A DNA stretch of 21,226 nt from JANWHZ01 sp964527385 (GTDB lineage: Bacteria > Patescibacteriota > Saccharimonadia > Saccharimonadales > UBA4665), in assembly GCA_964527385.1 (NCBI GenBank), contig CAZGPZ010000015.1:1-21226 (forward strand), written 5' to 3'. The notes under the pieces are model-generated. The model searched no databases. It was given only the letters and a program-made list of their open reading frames with translations, and was not told where the DNA came from. Shown here piece by piece: positions 1 to 7,555 of the stretch. Each line of letters starts with the position of its first letter. The first letter of the stretch is position 1. The translations under genes were made by a program, and so were the position numbers.

Positions 1-351
1 GCGCAACCGGTGCGCGTCTAGGAGCCCGGCATTTAACTGGGGATAGGTTGGCGTGGTTTCATGCAGGTGGTTTGCTGCTGTTACGATTCTCAACAAACCG
101 TGCGGTGCTTCCTCGCCGTCCGGTATCAGTCCCTGCTGGTATGTTGATGGCGCGTTTATAGCGAGGAAATCATAATCGCTGCCCGGGTATGGGCGGCACA
201 TGTGCTCACGTGCTCGCACTTCAGGCAGATGTTCATCGCCGATTTTAAAGTTGCGCGCCCTTACTTGGTCGAATGTTTCGATTGGCGTGGGAGACACTGT
301 ATCTACGGCAAGTCCTGGTACGGGGTCCGAGCCACCATAATTTTTTGGCAT
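1..351 (-). CDS. Unknown protein, 3' end cut by the window edge
   Basis: An open frame of 117 codons on the minus strand starts at an ATG at 351 and has no stop before base 1, so the C-terminus lies outside the window. The product begins MPKNYGGSDPVPGL and contains a proline-rich stretch and the motif CRPYPGSDYDFLA at about residues 52-64. No signal peptide or membrane segment is visible. I do not recognise the family. No clear Shine-Dalgarno precedes the ATG, and an in-frame TTG lies a little upstream, so the start is uncertain. It points away from the rest of the window. The amino-acid mix is that of a normal soluble protein and the frame is uninterrupted, which supports a real gene, though no homology was tested. 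Confidence 0.6.
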   Translation of the reverse strand, partial: MPKNYGGSDPVPGLAVDTVSPTPIETFDQVRARNFKIGDEHLPEVRAREHMCRPYPGSDYDFLAINAPSTYQQGLIPDGEEAPHGLLRIVTAANHLHETTPTYPQLNAGLLDAHRLR

Positions 352-502
352 GGAAAGTTTTATACCATGCCCTAGAAATATATGCAAGAATAATCTCGTA
401 TAAAACGAAACTATGGCACATCTTTGCTGCGATTCACAATACTAGGAACTAGCTCGCAGAAGGAAGCGTAGCAAGCGGTATCGATCGGGTCAATTAAAAA
501 TA

Positions 503-523
503 TCACGGCACAAATTGCCGTGA
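503..523 (-). terminator. Perfect 8-bp hairpin with T-rich side on the minus strand
   Basis: TCACGGCA and its exact complement TGCCGTGA are separated by a 5-nt loop. Read on the minus strand the stem is followed by TATTTTTAATTG, so it resembles an intrinsic terminator for leftward transcription from the response-regulator unit. That transcript would run antisense through the small gene at 561-773 before ending here. It could also be a 5'-leader structure for that small gene. Confidence 0.4.
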
Positions 524-527
524 CCGG

Positions 528-539
528 CTATGATCATAG
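528..539. promoter_or_regulatory. 12-bp perfect palindrome containing a TATGAT box
   Basis: CTATGATCATAG is fully self-complementary and includes TATGAT at 529-534, a good match to a -10 element, just upstream of the ribosome-binding site of the gene at 561. No good -35 element sits 16-18 bp upstream. It may be a promoter with an overlapping operator for the small gene, but a chance palindrome cannot be excluded. Confidence 0.3.
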
Positions 540-560
540 TACTAAGCAAAGGAGGACCTC

Positions 561-773
561 ATGATGAAGTTTCACGAGCTCTCGCCTGACACGCAATATT
601 TCCTAACGCTTGCCGGCTGGCAGGGCTCAGAACCTGCAGCTGAAGGCGAGCCCATTTACCCCGCTTATTCCCATGATGATATTCTAGGGCTTGCAGCAGG
701 CAAAGTCGCGCTTGATGCCCAATTTCCAAGCGTTGGCGACGAAGATGCTCGTATCAAGCAAGTTGCTTCTTGA
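561..773 (+). CDS. Small unknown protein (70 aa), convergent with a response regulator
   Basis: A 70-codon frame starts at tandem ATGs behind a textbook Shine-Dalgarno, AAAGGAGG at 549-556, five bases from the ATG. The product is acidic and soluble-looking, rich in Pro, Ala and Asp, with motifs such as YPAYSHDDILGLA and no membrane segment or Cys. I do not recognise it. Its last 20 bases overlap the 3' end of the minus-strand receiver gene, so the two are convergent. The strong ribosome-binding site is the main reason to call it real. Its function is unknown. Confidence 0.6.
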   Translation: MMKFHELSPDTQYFLTLAGWQGSEPAAEGEPIYPAYSHDDILGLAAGKVALDAQFPSVGDEDARIKQVAS

Positions 774-1122
774 CCAGTTCCGCGACTTGTCGCGGCGTCA
801 TGTCGGCTTTTAGGATAACAGCCTGTACATTCAGTTGGCGGACTTTTTCGGGGATTTCCTGCTCGCCCTTGTTCGTCAACACCACTACCTTGATGTCTTT
901 CCCCCATGGCGTGGCACGCATCTTCTCCAGCATCTCGTCGCCATTCATTTCCGGCATCATCAGGTCCAACAGGATGATGTCAGGCTTGAATTTCTCTGTC
1001 AGTTCCAGCCCGAGCTTGCCATTGCCGGCCGTCTCGACATTGAAGCCTTCAGCTTCGAACTTGAAGCGGTACATCTGCGAGATGGCTGGGTCGTCCTCGA
1101 TAATTGCAATTTTCGCGGGCAT
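754..1122 (-). CDS. Single-domain response regulator (CheY-like receiver)
   Basis: The 122-aa product is a lone receiver domain with no output domain. Visible landmarks are the acidic pair D10-D11 in AIIEDDPA, the phospho-accepting D53 in ILLDLMMPEMNG, the conserved T83 in VVLTN and K105 in VILKAD, all at the spacing of CheY-type receivers. It would take a phosphoryl group from a histidine kinase, probably the one at 3973-6243, and act through protein contacts. The start is supported by AGAGG five bases before the ATG. It lies 32 nt downstream of a second receiver gene on the same strand, probably as one transcript with the acyltransferase gene. Residues about 43-84 are encoded by DNA identical to the neighbouring receiver. 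Confidence 0.93.
   Translation of the reverse strand: MPAKIAIIEDDPAISQMYRFKFEAEGFNVETAGNGKLGLELTEKFKPDIILLDLMMPEMNGDEMLEKMRATPWGKDIKVVVLTNKGEQEIPEKVRQLNVQAVILKADMTPRQVAELVKKQLA
870..996. repeat. 127-bp perfect direct repeat, copy A (receiver coding sequence)
   Basis: These 127 bases are identical, base for base, to 1307-1433. They encode the middle of the receiver domain, including the phospho-acceptor Asp and the conserved Thr. Identity stops abruptly at both ends and flanking codons differ strongly, so the block was probably homogenised recently by recombination between paralogues. Confidence 0.97.
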
Positions 1123-1154
1123 GTTTCCTCTTAGGCTTTACTATACCATAGCTC

Positions 1155-1556
1155 TCAGGCTATGTTCATATTCAAGCTCTCGCCTGGCTTGGCAGCCGCG
1201 ACGGCTTTGGTGATATCTACCACTTGCGTGGGCGTGTGCAACGCTTTGACGATGTAGTATTTCACGTCCAGTTTTTCCAAGTTATCCGGTGCCTCGCTCT
1301 CGCTGATGTTCGTCAACACCACTACCTTGATGTCTTTCCCCCATGGCGTGGCACGCATCTTCTCCAGCATCTCGTCGCCATTCATTTCCGGCATCATCAG
1401 GTCCAACAGGATGATGTCAGGCTTGAATTTCTCGGCAAGCGCCAACCCCTCTACGCCGTTGGAGGCGCTCTTCACGTCGAACCCGGCGCGCCCAAGTTTC
1501 AGCGTGTACATTTCTTGTATCGCCCCGTCGTCCTCGATGATCGCAACTTTTGCCAT
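1155..1556 (-). CDS. Single-domain response regulator (CheY-like receiver), paralogue
   Basis: From the ATG at 1556 the product is 133 aa. The frame stays open further upstream, but AGGAG sits four to five bases before this ATG and the receiver fold begins at once (MAKVAIIEDD), so the upstream extension is rejected. Key residues are D9-D10, phospho-acceptor D52, T82 and K104. The C-terminus has a short Ala-rich extension beyond the last helix. There is no output domain. It shares a block of identical DNA with the downstream receiver gene, but the N-terminal third and C-terminal half of the two proteins are clearly different, so they are not a simple recent duplication. Both may be phosphorylated by the same kinase and contact different partners. 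Confidence 0.93.
   Translation of the reverse strand: MAKVAIIEDDGAIQEMYTLKLGRAGFDVKSASNGVEGLALAEKFKPDIILLDLMMPEMNGDEMLEKMRATPWGKDIKVVVLTNISESEAPDNLEKLDVKYYIVKALHTPTQVVDITKAVAAAKPGESLNMNIA
1307..1433. repeat. 127-bp perfect direct repeat, copy B (receiver coding sequence)
   Basis: This is the identical partner of 870-996, offset by 437 bp and in the same reading frame of the second receiver gene. Silent positions are identical too, which selection on protein sequence alone would not produce. Confidence 0.97.
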
Positions 1557-1606
1557 GATGCTCCTACCCAGAGTGTAGCATAGGAAGCCAGTGTAGTAAG
1601 TACTAT

Positions 1607-2191
1607 TTAGGACAAGGCGTGCAGATTGGCAACTATGTCTTCCGGAGGCACGTTTTTCATCGGCGCGGGCTTGCCGATCACTATTCGCGCGCTTGGCAGT
1701 AGCCCGAACCGGCGCCATTCAATATGACAGGGCAACACCTCGGCGCCTTCCACTGCGGCCATGACCGATACGCCATGATGCGCCTCACCTTTGCCATGGG
1801 GGACTCTCCTGCCTTCGGGAAAAATAAACACCGCTTGCCGATTGGCGAGCGCGTCCAAGGCATGCGGCAGGCCGTAGGATAAACCCCTGGTTGGTTTCGT
1901 GGGGAAACACCCCCATGAGCGTAGTGACCATCTCAGCAGTGGGATGCTAAAGAACTGCCAGTACGCCATGAAATGTATTGGATACAGTTTGATGAAAACC
2001 GAGAATGGCAGCGCCGCGCTAATCGCGAAGGGATCGAACCGATTCCGGTGGTTCGAGGCGATGATATATCCGTGCTTGCTGTCGAAATCACCCGGTTCCG
2101 TGTAGACAATTATCTTAGAAAAAGAAACAAACAAATACAGTCGAGTTATTGACCAAAGAAAGATTTGGTTGATTTTAATCCAAAGGACCAT
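1607..2191 (-). CDS. PlsC-like 1-acyl-sn-glycerol-3-phosphate acyltransferase
   Basis: The 194-aa product has the two signatures of the PlsC/LPLAT family: NHRNRFDPF, giving the catalytic H(x4)D pair H48 and D53, and FPEGRR at residues 124-129, a variant of FPEGTR with Arg for Thr. Hydrophobic stretches near residues 8-28 and 60-90 suggest membrane association. Family members move an acyl chain from acyl-ACP or acyl-CoA onto lysophosphatidate or related lysolipids. In an organism that cannot make fatty acids the enzyme would more likely remodel scavenged lipids, but that is inference. The gene is followed after 50 nt by the two receiver genes in the same direction. The ribosome-binding site is weak. 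Length is a little below the usual 200-250 aa. Confidence 0.85.
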   Translation of the reverse strand: MVLWIKINQIFLWSITRLYLFVSFSKIIVYTEPGDFDSKHGYIIASNHRNRFDPFAISAALPFSVFIKLYPIHFMAYWQFFSIPLLRWSLRSWGCFPTKPTRGLSYGLPHALDALANRQAVFIFPEGRRVPHGKGEAHHGVSVMAAVEGAEVLPCHIEWRRFGLLPSARIVIGKPAPMKNVPPEDIVANLHALS

Positions 2192-2332
2192 GTTGGACGC
2201 TAAGCCTTACTATAGGCATTGACAACAAGCCAGAGCCACAAGGGTTTGCTTATTTCCACTATATATTATATCTCATTTCTTACATTTATTCAAGTACTAT
2301 CGAGTATGTTTACGACGTTGCTACAGAGTATA

Positions 2333-2361
2333 TTGACATAACTATCATTAATGTATATTAT
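2333..2361 (+). promoter_or_regulatory. Consensus sigma70 promoter
   Basis: TTGACA at 2333-2338 and TATTAT at 2356-2361 are separated by exactly 17 bp, inside an AT-rich stretch (about 2200-2400) between divergent genes. It faces the GNAT-like gene. Apart from this promoter I see nothing in 2192-2423. Confidence 0.75.
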
Positions 2362-2465
2362 AAGCATTAGTTTTATCGTTAATTAAGGTTAAGGTAGTAG
2401 GCGCGCTTGACTGGTGTTCCCACTTGCCAAAATGCAGCCGCACGTTACCCTCAACAATTTGTCCC

Positions 2466-3404
2466 ATGACCATGCAAACAACTAAAGACCTTACTTCGCC
2501 AGCAACGCCAAAGAACCCTGCAGGGCCAACGGCAAAAAGGAAAAGGCGTGAACGCCTCTCCGTGCGTCTCGCACGTCGAGAAGATATAGCCCGGATGGTT
2601 GACATCGATGTCGCCGCGTTCGTAAAAGTTTATGACGGCTACGGCACAGCCCCAGCCAGTTTGCGGGCTGAGCTCACGAAAAAGTTCACTCATCGTTTCG
2701 ATTTATTGGGATCTACCTGGATGCCTGTCGTGACGTTAAAGACCAAGCACGGCGAAGAAACGATGATAGGCTTTATGCATTGCTGTCCAACCGATGAGTC
2801 GCCTGACGACTTTGTATCGTGGGAAAAAACAACCCGTGACGGTTGGCTTGATGGTCTCTACGTACCAAGAGGCAAAAATTTATATGTCGATACTCTCTCG
2901 GTTGACCCAGCTTTTGGCGGTCGTCACGTGCAGGACCTGATGTTCATGCAGCAAATAGGAGCGTTTTTGGCGCACGGCATGCACTGCGCCTTCTTCGAGA
3001 GTCGGATGCCGGGATTCCGCGCCTGGGTAAAGGATATTAAGCAACTAGGCGAGACGGAGGTTGAACATCTCACGAGAGCCGAACTTGACGAGCTTGCTAA
3101 CCTATATTTCAATGAAAGGCCAGTGCGTTTCGACCCCAGGAATGGCAAGATGAAGAAGCGTCATATTGACCCACTGCTGCGTTTATATGAGAGCGCCGGT
3201 TGCAAGCTTGAGCGTCTTGCACCTAATGCATACCAGGATAAACCGTCAATGAACTACGGGGTTGTATGCACATTCCGCCATCCTTTTCGCAGCCGTAGGA
3301 CCAATAAACCACACTGGTTTGGCGGGCAAGTAGGGCGCCATGTGGTGGGTCCATTAGCCAAATGGGCGGCTAGGCACCCCAGAATTGCTGAAAGATTTTT
3401 CTAG
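2466..3404 (+). CDS. GNAT-like N-acetyltransferase domain protein
   Basis: The product is about 312 aa. A basic, Pro/Thr-rich N-terminus (about 30 aa, with KRKRRER) precedes a GNAT-like region starting at RLSVRLARREDIARMVDID. The core strand and turn that normally bind acetyl-CoA look like LYVDTLSVDPAFGGRHVQDL, a recognisable but imperfect motif A. A C-terminal part of about 130 aa, rich in Arg and aromatic residues, follows and ends in a basic tail. The substrate cannot be told. The frame is open from a TTG at 2424, but the in-frame ATGs at 2466 and 2472 are more likely starts; no clear Shine-Dalgarno marks any of them. The consensus promoter at 2333-2361 lies about 100 bp upstream. The next gene follows within 16 nt, so the two are probably cotranscribed. 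Confidence 0.65.
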   Translation: MTMQTTKDLTSPATPKNPAGPTAKRKRRERLSVRLARREDIARMVDIDVAAFVKVYDGYGTAPASLRAELTKKFTHRFDLLGSTWMPVVTLKTKHGEETMIGFMHCCPTDESPDDFVSWEKTTRDGWLDGLYVPRGKNLYVDTLSVDPAFGGRHVQDLMFMQQIGAFLAHGMHCAFFESRMPGFRAWVKDIKQLGETEVEHLTRAELDELANLYFNERPVRFDPRNGKMKKRHIDPLLRLYESAGCKLERLAPNAYQDKPSMNYGVVCTFRHPFRSRRTNKPHWFGGQVGRHVVGPLAKWAARHPRIAERFF

Positions 3405-3420
3405 GAACATTGGTGTCACT

Positions 3421-3945
3421 ATGCATACTTCCATCGGCAGGTTATTTGCGCTTCGCATACAGGTACCGGCTAGCAAAGTTTTGCGCTACATCTTGCGCCA
3501 CAAAGTGGTTTTTCTGGCGACGATTATTACGGCAACCGGGATAATCCTAAACCCGATCGGCGCAACGCTCGTTGCATTAGAAAAAGTTGCGCCATATGTA
3601 ATATTAGGCATGGCAATTAGCGAAGCCGCATGGCTTGCGGGCGCTGGCATAATGTTGGTCGCATTGGGCAAGCAATTGTCGCACAATCCTTTGAAATGGC
3701 GGTCGTCATTCAAAGGAATGCCTGCGGCAGCTGCCGACAGCGATATGTTTAAAACAGGACTGCTGATAAATACGTTAGGTGCATTGGCAGAGTTTGTTAT
3801 TCCGACAGTGGCAGTTACTACTTCGCTTCCATGGCAGTACTGGGCAATCCTCAGCTTTAGCACACTCGACCTCTGGGCGACTATAATACTGCGACGAGCA
3901 ATTTGGCGTGGAATGCGCGCTAACAAGCGTAAGCTTGTTGCCTGA
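3421..3945 (+). CDS. Small integral membrane protein, about four TM segments, unknown
   Basis: From the ATG at 3421 the product is 174 aa; an upstream in-frame TTG at 3385 would overlap the preceding gene and is less likely. Hydrophobic segments lie at about residues 30-52 (FLATIITATGIILNPIGATL), 58-84, 108-128 and 133-150. A basic loop (LKWRSSFKG) follows the second segment and the C-terminus is strongly basic (MRANKRKLVA), suggesting that end is cytoplasmic. No catalytic motif is visible and I do not recognise the family. It sits between the GNAT-like gene and the histidine kinase, 27 nt before the latter. A 7-bp hairpin overlaps its last codons but has no U-tract. Confidence 0.65.
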   Translation: MHTSIGRLFALRIQVPASKVLRYILRHKVVFLATIITATGIILNPIGATLVALEKVAPYVILGMAISEAAWLAGAGIMLVALGKQLSHNPLKWRSSFKGMPAAAADSDMFKTGLLINTLGALAEFVIPTVAVTTSLPWQYWAILSFSTLDLWATIILRRAIWRGMRANKRKLVA

Positions 3946-3972
3946 AGTAGGGCAAACCACTACTATATCTGT

Positions 3973-6243
3973 ATGCTGCTTGTTGTGATAGTTGCCCTCG
4001 TGTTGCTGACTACGTTCGTAATCGGCACCCTGGTACTTCTACGTGGAGTAGGCACCAAGGTTAACGCGACGTTTGTCATTTTGGCCTACAGCGTGACATT
4101 TTGGATGCTCGCCAATTTTCTTGGCGCAAATTTTAAAAGTAGCTCGTTTGCGGGTTTAGCGTCCAGGCTGGATTTTGTATCTGGTACGTGGTTGGCATTC
4201 TCTGTTTGGTCGTTCAGTTCATCGCTTCTTGTGCTTGCAGATGTGAAGCGCAGGTGGCGTCGTTTGTACGACCAAACGGCCCACCTGATCGTAGGGGCGA
4301 TGACCGTAATCGCGGCGCTAGTCACGTTTTTGCCAGCGGTTATCACGGAGCACAAACTTTCGGGCCAGCCGCTCGTTATCGAATATGGGCGATACTATAT
4401 TATCTATGCTGGTGTACTAGGTGCAGTAATCTTTCTCGTTGGTGTCAATCTCATTCTGGCAAGGAGACAGGCTAGAGGCCGGCTTAGGTCGCAGTTGGAC
4501 GTCATGCTCTCATCGCTTCTTATTGGCGCGTTTGCCATTAGTTTCGCAAACCTGGCATTGCCTAGCATTTCGAGCTCCGAGACCATAAACCTTGTCGCCG
4601 GGGATTTATCTTATATAGGTATTGCTTTTTTTCTTGCAGGAACCTCTTATTCTATAGTCAGGCAGCGTTTATTCGACTTGCGGTTGGTGTTAGCCCGTTC
4701 GCTTGCTTACATCTTGCTTTTTGCAGTCCTGGCCGGGGCGTATACGGCATTTACTCTGATCATATCCAGCTTATTTGTCCAGGACTACAAAGCGACCTGG
4801 AGCAGCTCGGTCGTTCCAATCTTTTCCCTAGCATTGCTCACCTTTACAGCGCAGCCATTAGCAAAGTATTTTAATAAGTTCACCAACAGATTGTTTTACA
4901 AAGATTCTTACGATTCGCAAGCGTTCCTGGCGCAGGTCAGCAAGGCAATAGTAAATACCATTTCGGCTAGCAAGCTCCTGGAAAATGTCTCAGTTGCGAT
5001 ACAGTCGTATATTAAGGTTGGGTTCGTTGTGTTCGACCTTAATTCGGATACGAGCTTGCCAAGTAATGTTCGAGTTTCAAGCAGGATTAAATCCACGCAT
5101 CTTAGTCTCATGCATGACGTTATAGATAAGGGACAAGCCGAAAAAGTAATTATTACCGATGAACTTGCCAAAGAATCACACCACCTTAAGCAACTCCTAG
5201 AGGATGACGATATCGCCATGGTTTTGCGTTTGGCGACCCAATCAGGCGATTTTCTAGGCCATGTATTTGTTGGTGGCAAAAAGAATGGTGGCTCTTTGAC
5301 GCCACAAGACATCAATGTCTTAGAGATTGCCACCGATGAATTGGTTATCGCGCTTCAGAATGCTGCACGGTTTGAACAAATCCAAGGATTTAACGTTACT
5401 TTGCAAGATGAAGTCGACACAGCGACGCACAAGTTGAAATTGCAGAACAAGCGCTTGGAGGAGCTGGACAATACCAAGGACGACTTCATCAGCATGGCGT
5501 CGCACCAGTTGCGTACGCCGCTGACGTCGGTGAAGGGATATTTGAGCATGGTGCTGGAGGGCGACGCCGGCAAGATTAATACCCAGCAATCCCAGATGCT
5601 CAGCCAGGCTTTCGCGAGCTCCCAGCGCATGGTGTTCCTTATCACCGACCTCCTGAACGTATCTCGGCTGAAGACCGGCAAATTCGTGATCGACGCCACC
5701 CCAACGGACCTTAGCGCAATGGTTGCCGAGGAGTTGACGCAGTTGGGCGAAACCGCGCGGGTGAAGAACATCAAGCTTTCCTACGACCGACCCAAGGATT
5801 TCCCGTCATTGATGCTCGACCAGACGAAGATCCGGCAAGTGATCATGAATTTTGTTGACAATGCATTGTATTACACGCCGCCCGGTGGGCGCATAAACGT
5901 TGAGTTGAAGGACTTGCCGTCGGCAGTCGAGCTCCGCGTCATCGACAACGGCATTGGCGTGCCGAAGGACGAACAGCACCACCTATTCACGAAGTTCTAC
6001 CGGGCTGCTAATGCCCGCAAAGCCCGCCCTGACGGCACCGGCCTTGGCCTGTTCATGGCGCAAAAAGTGATCATAGCCGAAGGCGGCTCGGTTATATTCT
6101 CCAGCAAAGAAGGCCAGGGCAGCACGTTCGGTTTCCGCTTGCCGAAAGCAAAATTGCATGTCCCCGACGTGCCGCCTAAAAGCGCAGAGCCACCAGCCGC
6201 GACTAAATACGCGCCGTCAGCCAAGCCCAAGGCTAATCGATAA
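3973..6243 (+). CDS. Membrane histidine kinase (N-terminal 7TM-type sensor, GAF-like, HisKA, HATPase_c)
   Basis: The 756-aa product starts with about eight hydrophobic segments (residues 1-300), the first seven resembling the 7TM sensor module of bacterial kinases. A GAF-like region (about 315-465) and a short coiled coil (470-500) follow. The HisKA helix carries H511 in MASHQLRTPLTSV. The ATP-binding domain shows the N box (NFVDNA, N630), the G1 box DNGIG at 658-662 and the G2 box GTGLG at 688-692. All catalytic elements look intact. The last 30 residues are Pro/Ala/Lys-rich. It would autophosphorylate H511 and pass phosphate to a receiver, plausibly the two at 754-1556. Base composition changes inside the gene: my hand count gives 50/120 G+C at 4981-5100 but 68/120 at 5461-5580. 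No clear Shine-Dalgarno precedes the ATG. Confidence 0.93.
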   Translation: MLLVVIVALVLLTTFVIGTLVLLRGVGTKVNATFVILAYSVTFWMLANFLGANFKSSSFAGLASRLDFVSGTWLAFSVWSFSSSLLVLADVKRRWRRLYDQTAHLIVGAMTVIAALVTFLPAVITEHKLSGQPLVIEYGRYYIIYAGVLGAVIFLVGVNLILARRQARGRLRSQLDVMLSSLLIGAFAISFANLALPSISSSETINLVAGDLSYIGIAFFLAGTSYSIVRQRLFDLRLVLARSLAYILLFAVLAGAYTAFTLIISSLFVQDYKATWSSSVVPIFSLALLTFTAQPLAKYFNKFTNRLFYKDSYDSQAFLAQVSKAIVNTISASKLLENVSVAIQSYIKVGFVVFDLNSDTSLPSNVRVSSRIKSTHLSLMHDVIDKGQAEKVIITDELAKESHHLKQLLEDDDIAMVLRLATQSGDFLGHVFVGGKKNGGSLTPQDINVLEIATDELVIALQNAARFEQIQGFNVTLQDEVDTATHKLKLQNKRLEELDNTKDDFISMASHQLRTPLTSVKGYLSMVLEGDAGKINTQQSQMLSQAFASSQRMVFLITDLLNVSRLKTGKFVIDATPTDLSAMVAEELTQLGETARVKNIKLSYDRPKDFPSLMLDQTKIRQVIMNFVDNALYYTPPGGRINVELKDLPSAVELRVIDNGIGVPKDEQHHLFTKFYRAANARKARPDGTGLGLFMAQKVIIAEGGSVIFSSKEGQGSTFGFRLPKAKLHVPDVPPKSAEPPAATKYAPSAKPKANR

Positions 6244-6317
6244 ACTCCACCCAAATAGCATCAACGAGTCATAAAGCACTTGCGCTCAATTGCAAATTTG
6301 GGTTTGATATATGACCA

Positions 6318-6345
6318 TTGACAACACATATGTGTCATATATACT
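6318..6345 (+). promoter_or_regulatory. Strong sigma70 promoter with an internal palindrome
   Basis: TTGACA at 6318-6323 and TATACT at 6340-6345 are 16 bp apart. The spacer contains the perfect palindrome ACACATATGTGT (6324-6335). A second 9-bp inverted repeat, ATATATGAC at 6307-6315 against GTCATATAT at 6334-6342, brackets the promoter. A protein bound here would block RNA polymerase, so this looks like a repressible promoter for the genes at 6371-8443. Confidence 0.65.
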
Positions 6346-6370
6346 CATACTTGAAGAGGTACATAGCCAT

Positions 6371-7522
6371 ATGATCTCGCAAGTATCGGACAGCGCCAGA
6401 GGAAATCAGCCACGCCTAGAATGTTTCGAAGATATATCTACGCCTGACGATGAGCTCCAGCGCGCACTCGACGTCCTTCCGTTGCGAGAAGATTTCTCTG
6501 GCTTTTCAGGCGATATTCTCGAGGCGCATAGGGTGCTGCTCGACCCAAAGGAACTTGCCGCGGCCAAAGAGATGGCTCTCCGTGGCTGGCTGTCACGCTC
6601 CCAGCCCTGTGTATTCGGGAGATCAGGTAGCATGGGAAAGGCTGATTTGGGTATCGATATCTGCATGGTATCCAGCCAGGAGCTCTCGCTCGGTAGCGAT
6701 TATCTCCGCGCCAAAATCCAGCGGGCACGAGAAGGATGGAAGGATAAGGCAGCGCACGGCCTAAGTAGCGGTTTCCTGATCTACTTCAACGACGATAGGC
6801 TCGCGCGGGCTTTGCCTGGTCCTGAACTCGTGCGGGCTGCACAGCTGCTGTCTGAACTGTATCTAGTCGAACAGGGTCCAATAGAGACGGACACCATTTA
6901 TACTGAGGCGATACCGCTACGCCGCCCGGATGGCCAGCTTACATTGTTTAAGGCGGGTTGCAATGTCTTCTACACAGGCGCCGAGCGGACCTTGAACCAC
7001 GATCGCCGCGTTCCGGGCGGTCTCTTGATATCCATGAACTCGCCAGGCCATTACGCCGCATCACGCCATATCCGCGGCACTTACAGTGCCCATCAAGCAG
7101 CGATAGACTTTGTACGCGATCTGGCGTTTCGGTCGATTGGCAATGGTGGGATCGGCCAGGCAGCTGTAGCTTCCAATAGTTGGCACAATAGGACTGGAGA
7201 GGTGCCGGAGGGTGGTTGCCCTATAAAGCACGCACCGTCTTACATTCCGGCGGATGTCGACCTGCACCGCTATTCGGCGCTTTATCATACCGACGTGCTT
7301 GTCCCGACAGCGGTAATGTCAGATGCGCGGGACTATACCGTAGCTCGCGAGGGCGCCGAAACCTGGCCACATCTCGTAATCGACTATATGACCGCAGAAC
7401 AATTTCCCGAGGATCATCCAAACTATGGTCTTTTCATTGGACATCCCGTTGACGACGCCGATATCTATACCAATCCTTGGCCAGCGCGGCGCGCTCAGAA
7501 TAGCGAGCTTTTCACTGATTGA
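6371..7522 (+). CDS. Unrecognised 383-aa protein, first gene of an arginase-family operon
   Basis: The frame is open from an ATG at 6311, but the promoter elements at 6318-6345 lie inside that extension, so the ATG at 6371, with AGAGG about 11 bases upstream, is the better start. The product is soluble with no signal peptide. Noticeable features are QPCVFGRSG at about 78-86, a NHDRR cluster at 209-213, a GGCPIKHAPSYIP segment at 281-293 and at least eleven scattered His residues, which could hold a metal or heme. I do not recognise the family with confidence. The PC-x-x-GR start and the general order of motifs recall the YqcI/YcgG heme-protein family only loosely. The arginase-fold gene begins 33 nt downstream, so both probably act in one pathway. 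Confidence 0.75.
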   Translation: MISQVSDSARGNQPRLECFEDISTPDDELQRALDVLPLREDFSGFSGDILEAHRVLLDPKELAAAKEMALRGWLSRSQPCVFGRSGSMGKADLGIDICMVSSQELSLGSDYLRAKIQRAREGWKDKAAHGLSSGFLIYFNDDRLARALPGPELVRAAQLLSELYLVEQGPIETDTIYTEAIPLRRPDGQLTLFKAGCNVFYTGAERTLNHDRRVPGGLLISMNSPGHYAASRHIRGTYSAHQAAIDFVRDLAFRSIGNGGIGQAAVASNSWHNRTGEVPEGGCPIKHAPSYIPADVDLHRYSALYHTDVLVPTAVMSDARDYTVAREGAETWPHLVIDYMTAEQFPEDHPNYGLFIGHPVDDADIYTNPWPARRAQNSELFTD

Positions 7523-7555
7523 TATGTTAATTATTATGAAAACAGGAGAGCATTT

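Noticed and set aside
835..1583. Plus-strand open frames across the receiver genes (for example 835-1134, 1224-1583)
   Set aside because: They are antisense shadows; both share a sequence block only because the receiver DNA is repeated, and they lack ribosome-binding sites.
1557..1718. N-terminal extension of the second receiver (frame open to 1718)
   Set aside because: The ATG at 1556 has a good ribosome-binding site and starts the receiver fold; the extension has no domain and runs into the end of the acyltransferase gene.
2219..2224. TTGACA on the plus strand near the acyltransferase start
   Set aside because: No -10 hexamer is found 15-19 bp downstream.
3922..3939. 7-bp hairpin AACAAGC-GTAA-GCTTGTT at the end of the four-TM gene
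   Set aside because: No U-tract follows and it lies within the coding sequence 27 nt before the kinase gene, so it is not a convincing terminator.
6311..6370. 20-residue N-terminal extension of the 383-aa protein
   Set aside because: The promoter elements sit within it, so this DNA would not be transcribed from that promoter, and the downstream ATG has a ribosome-binding site.
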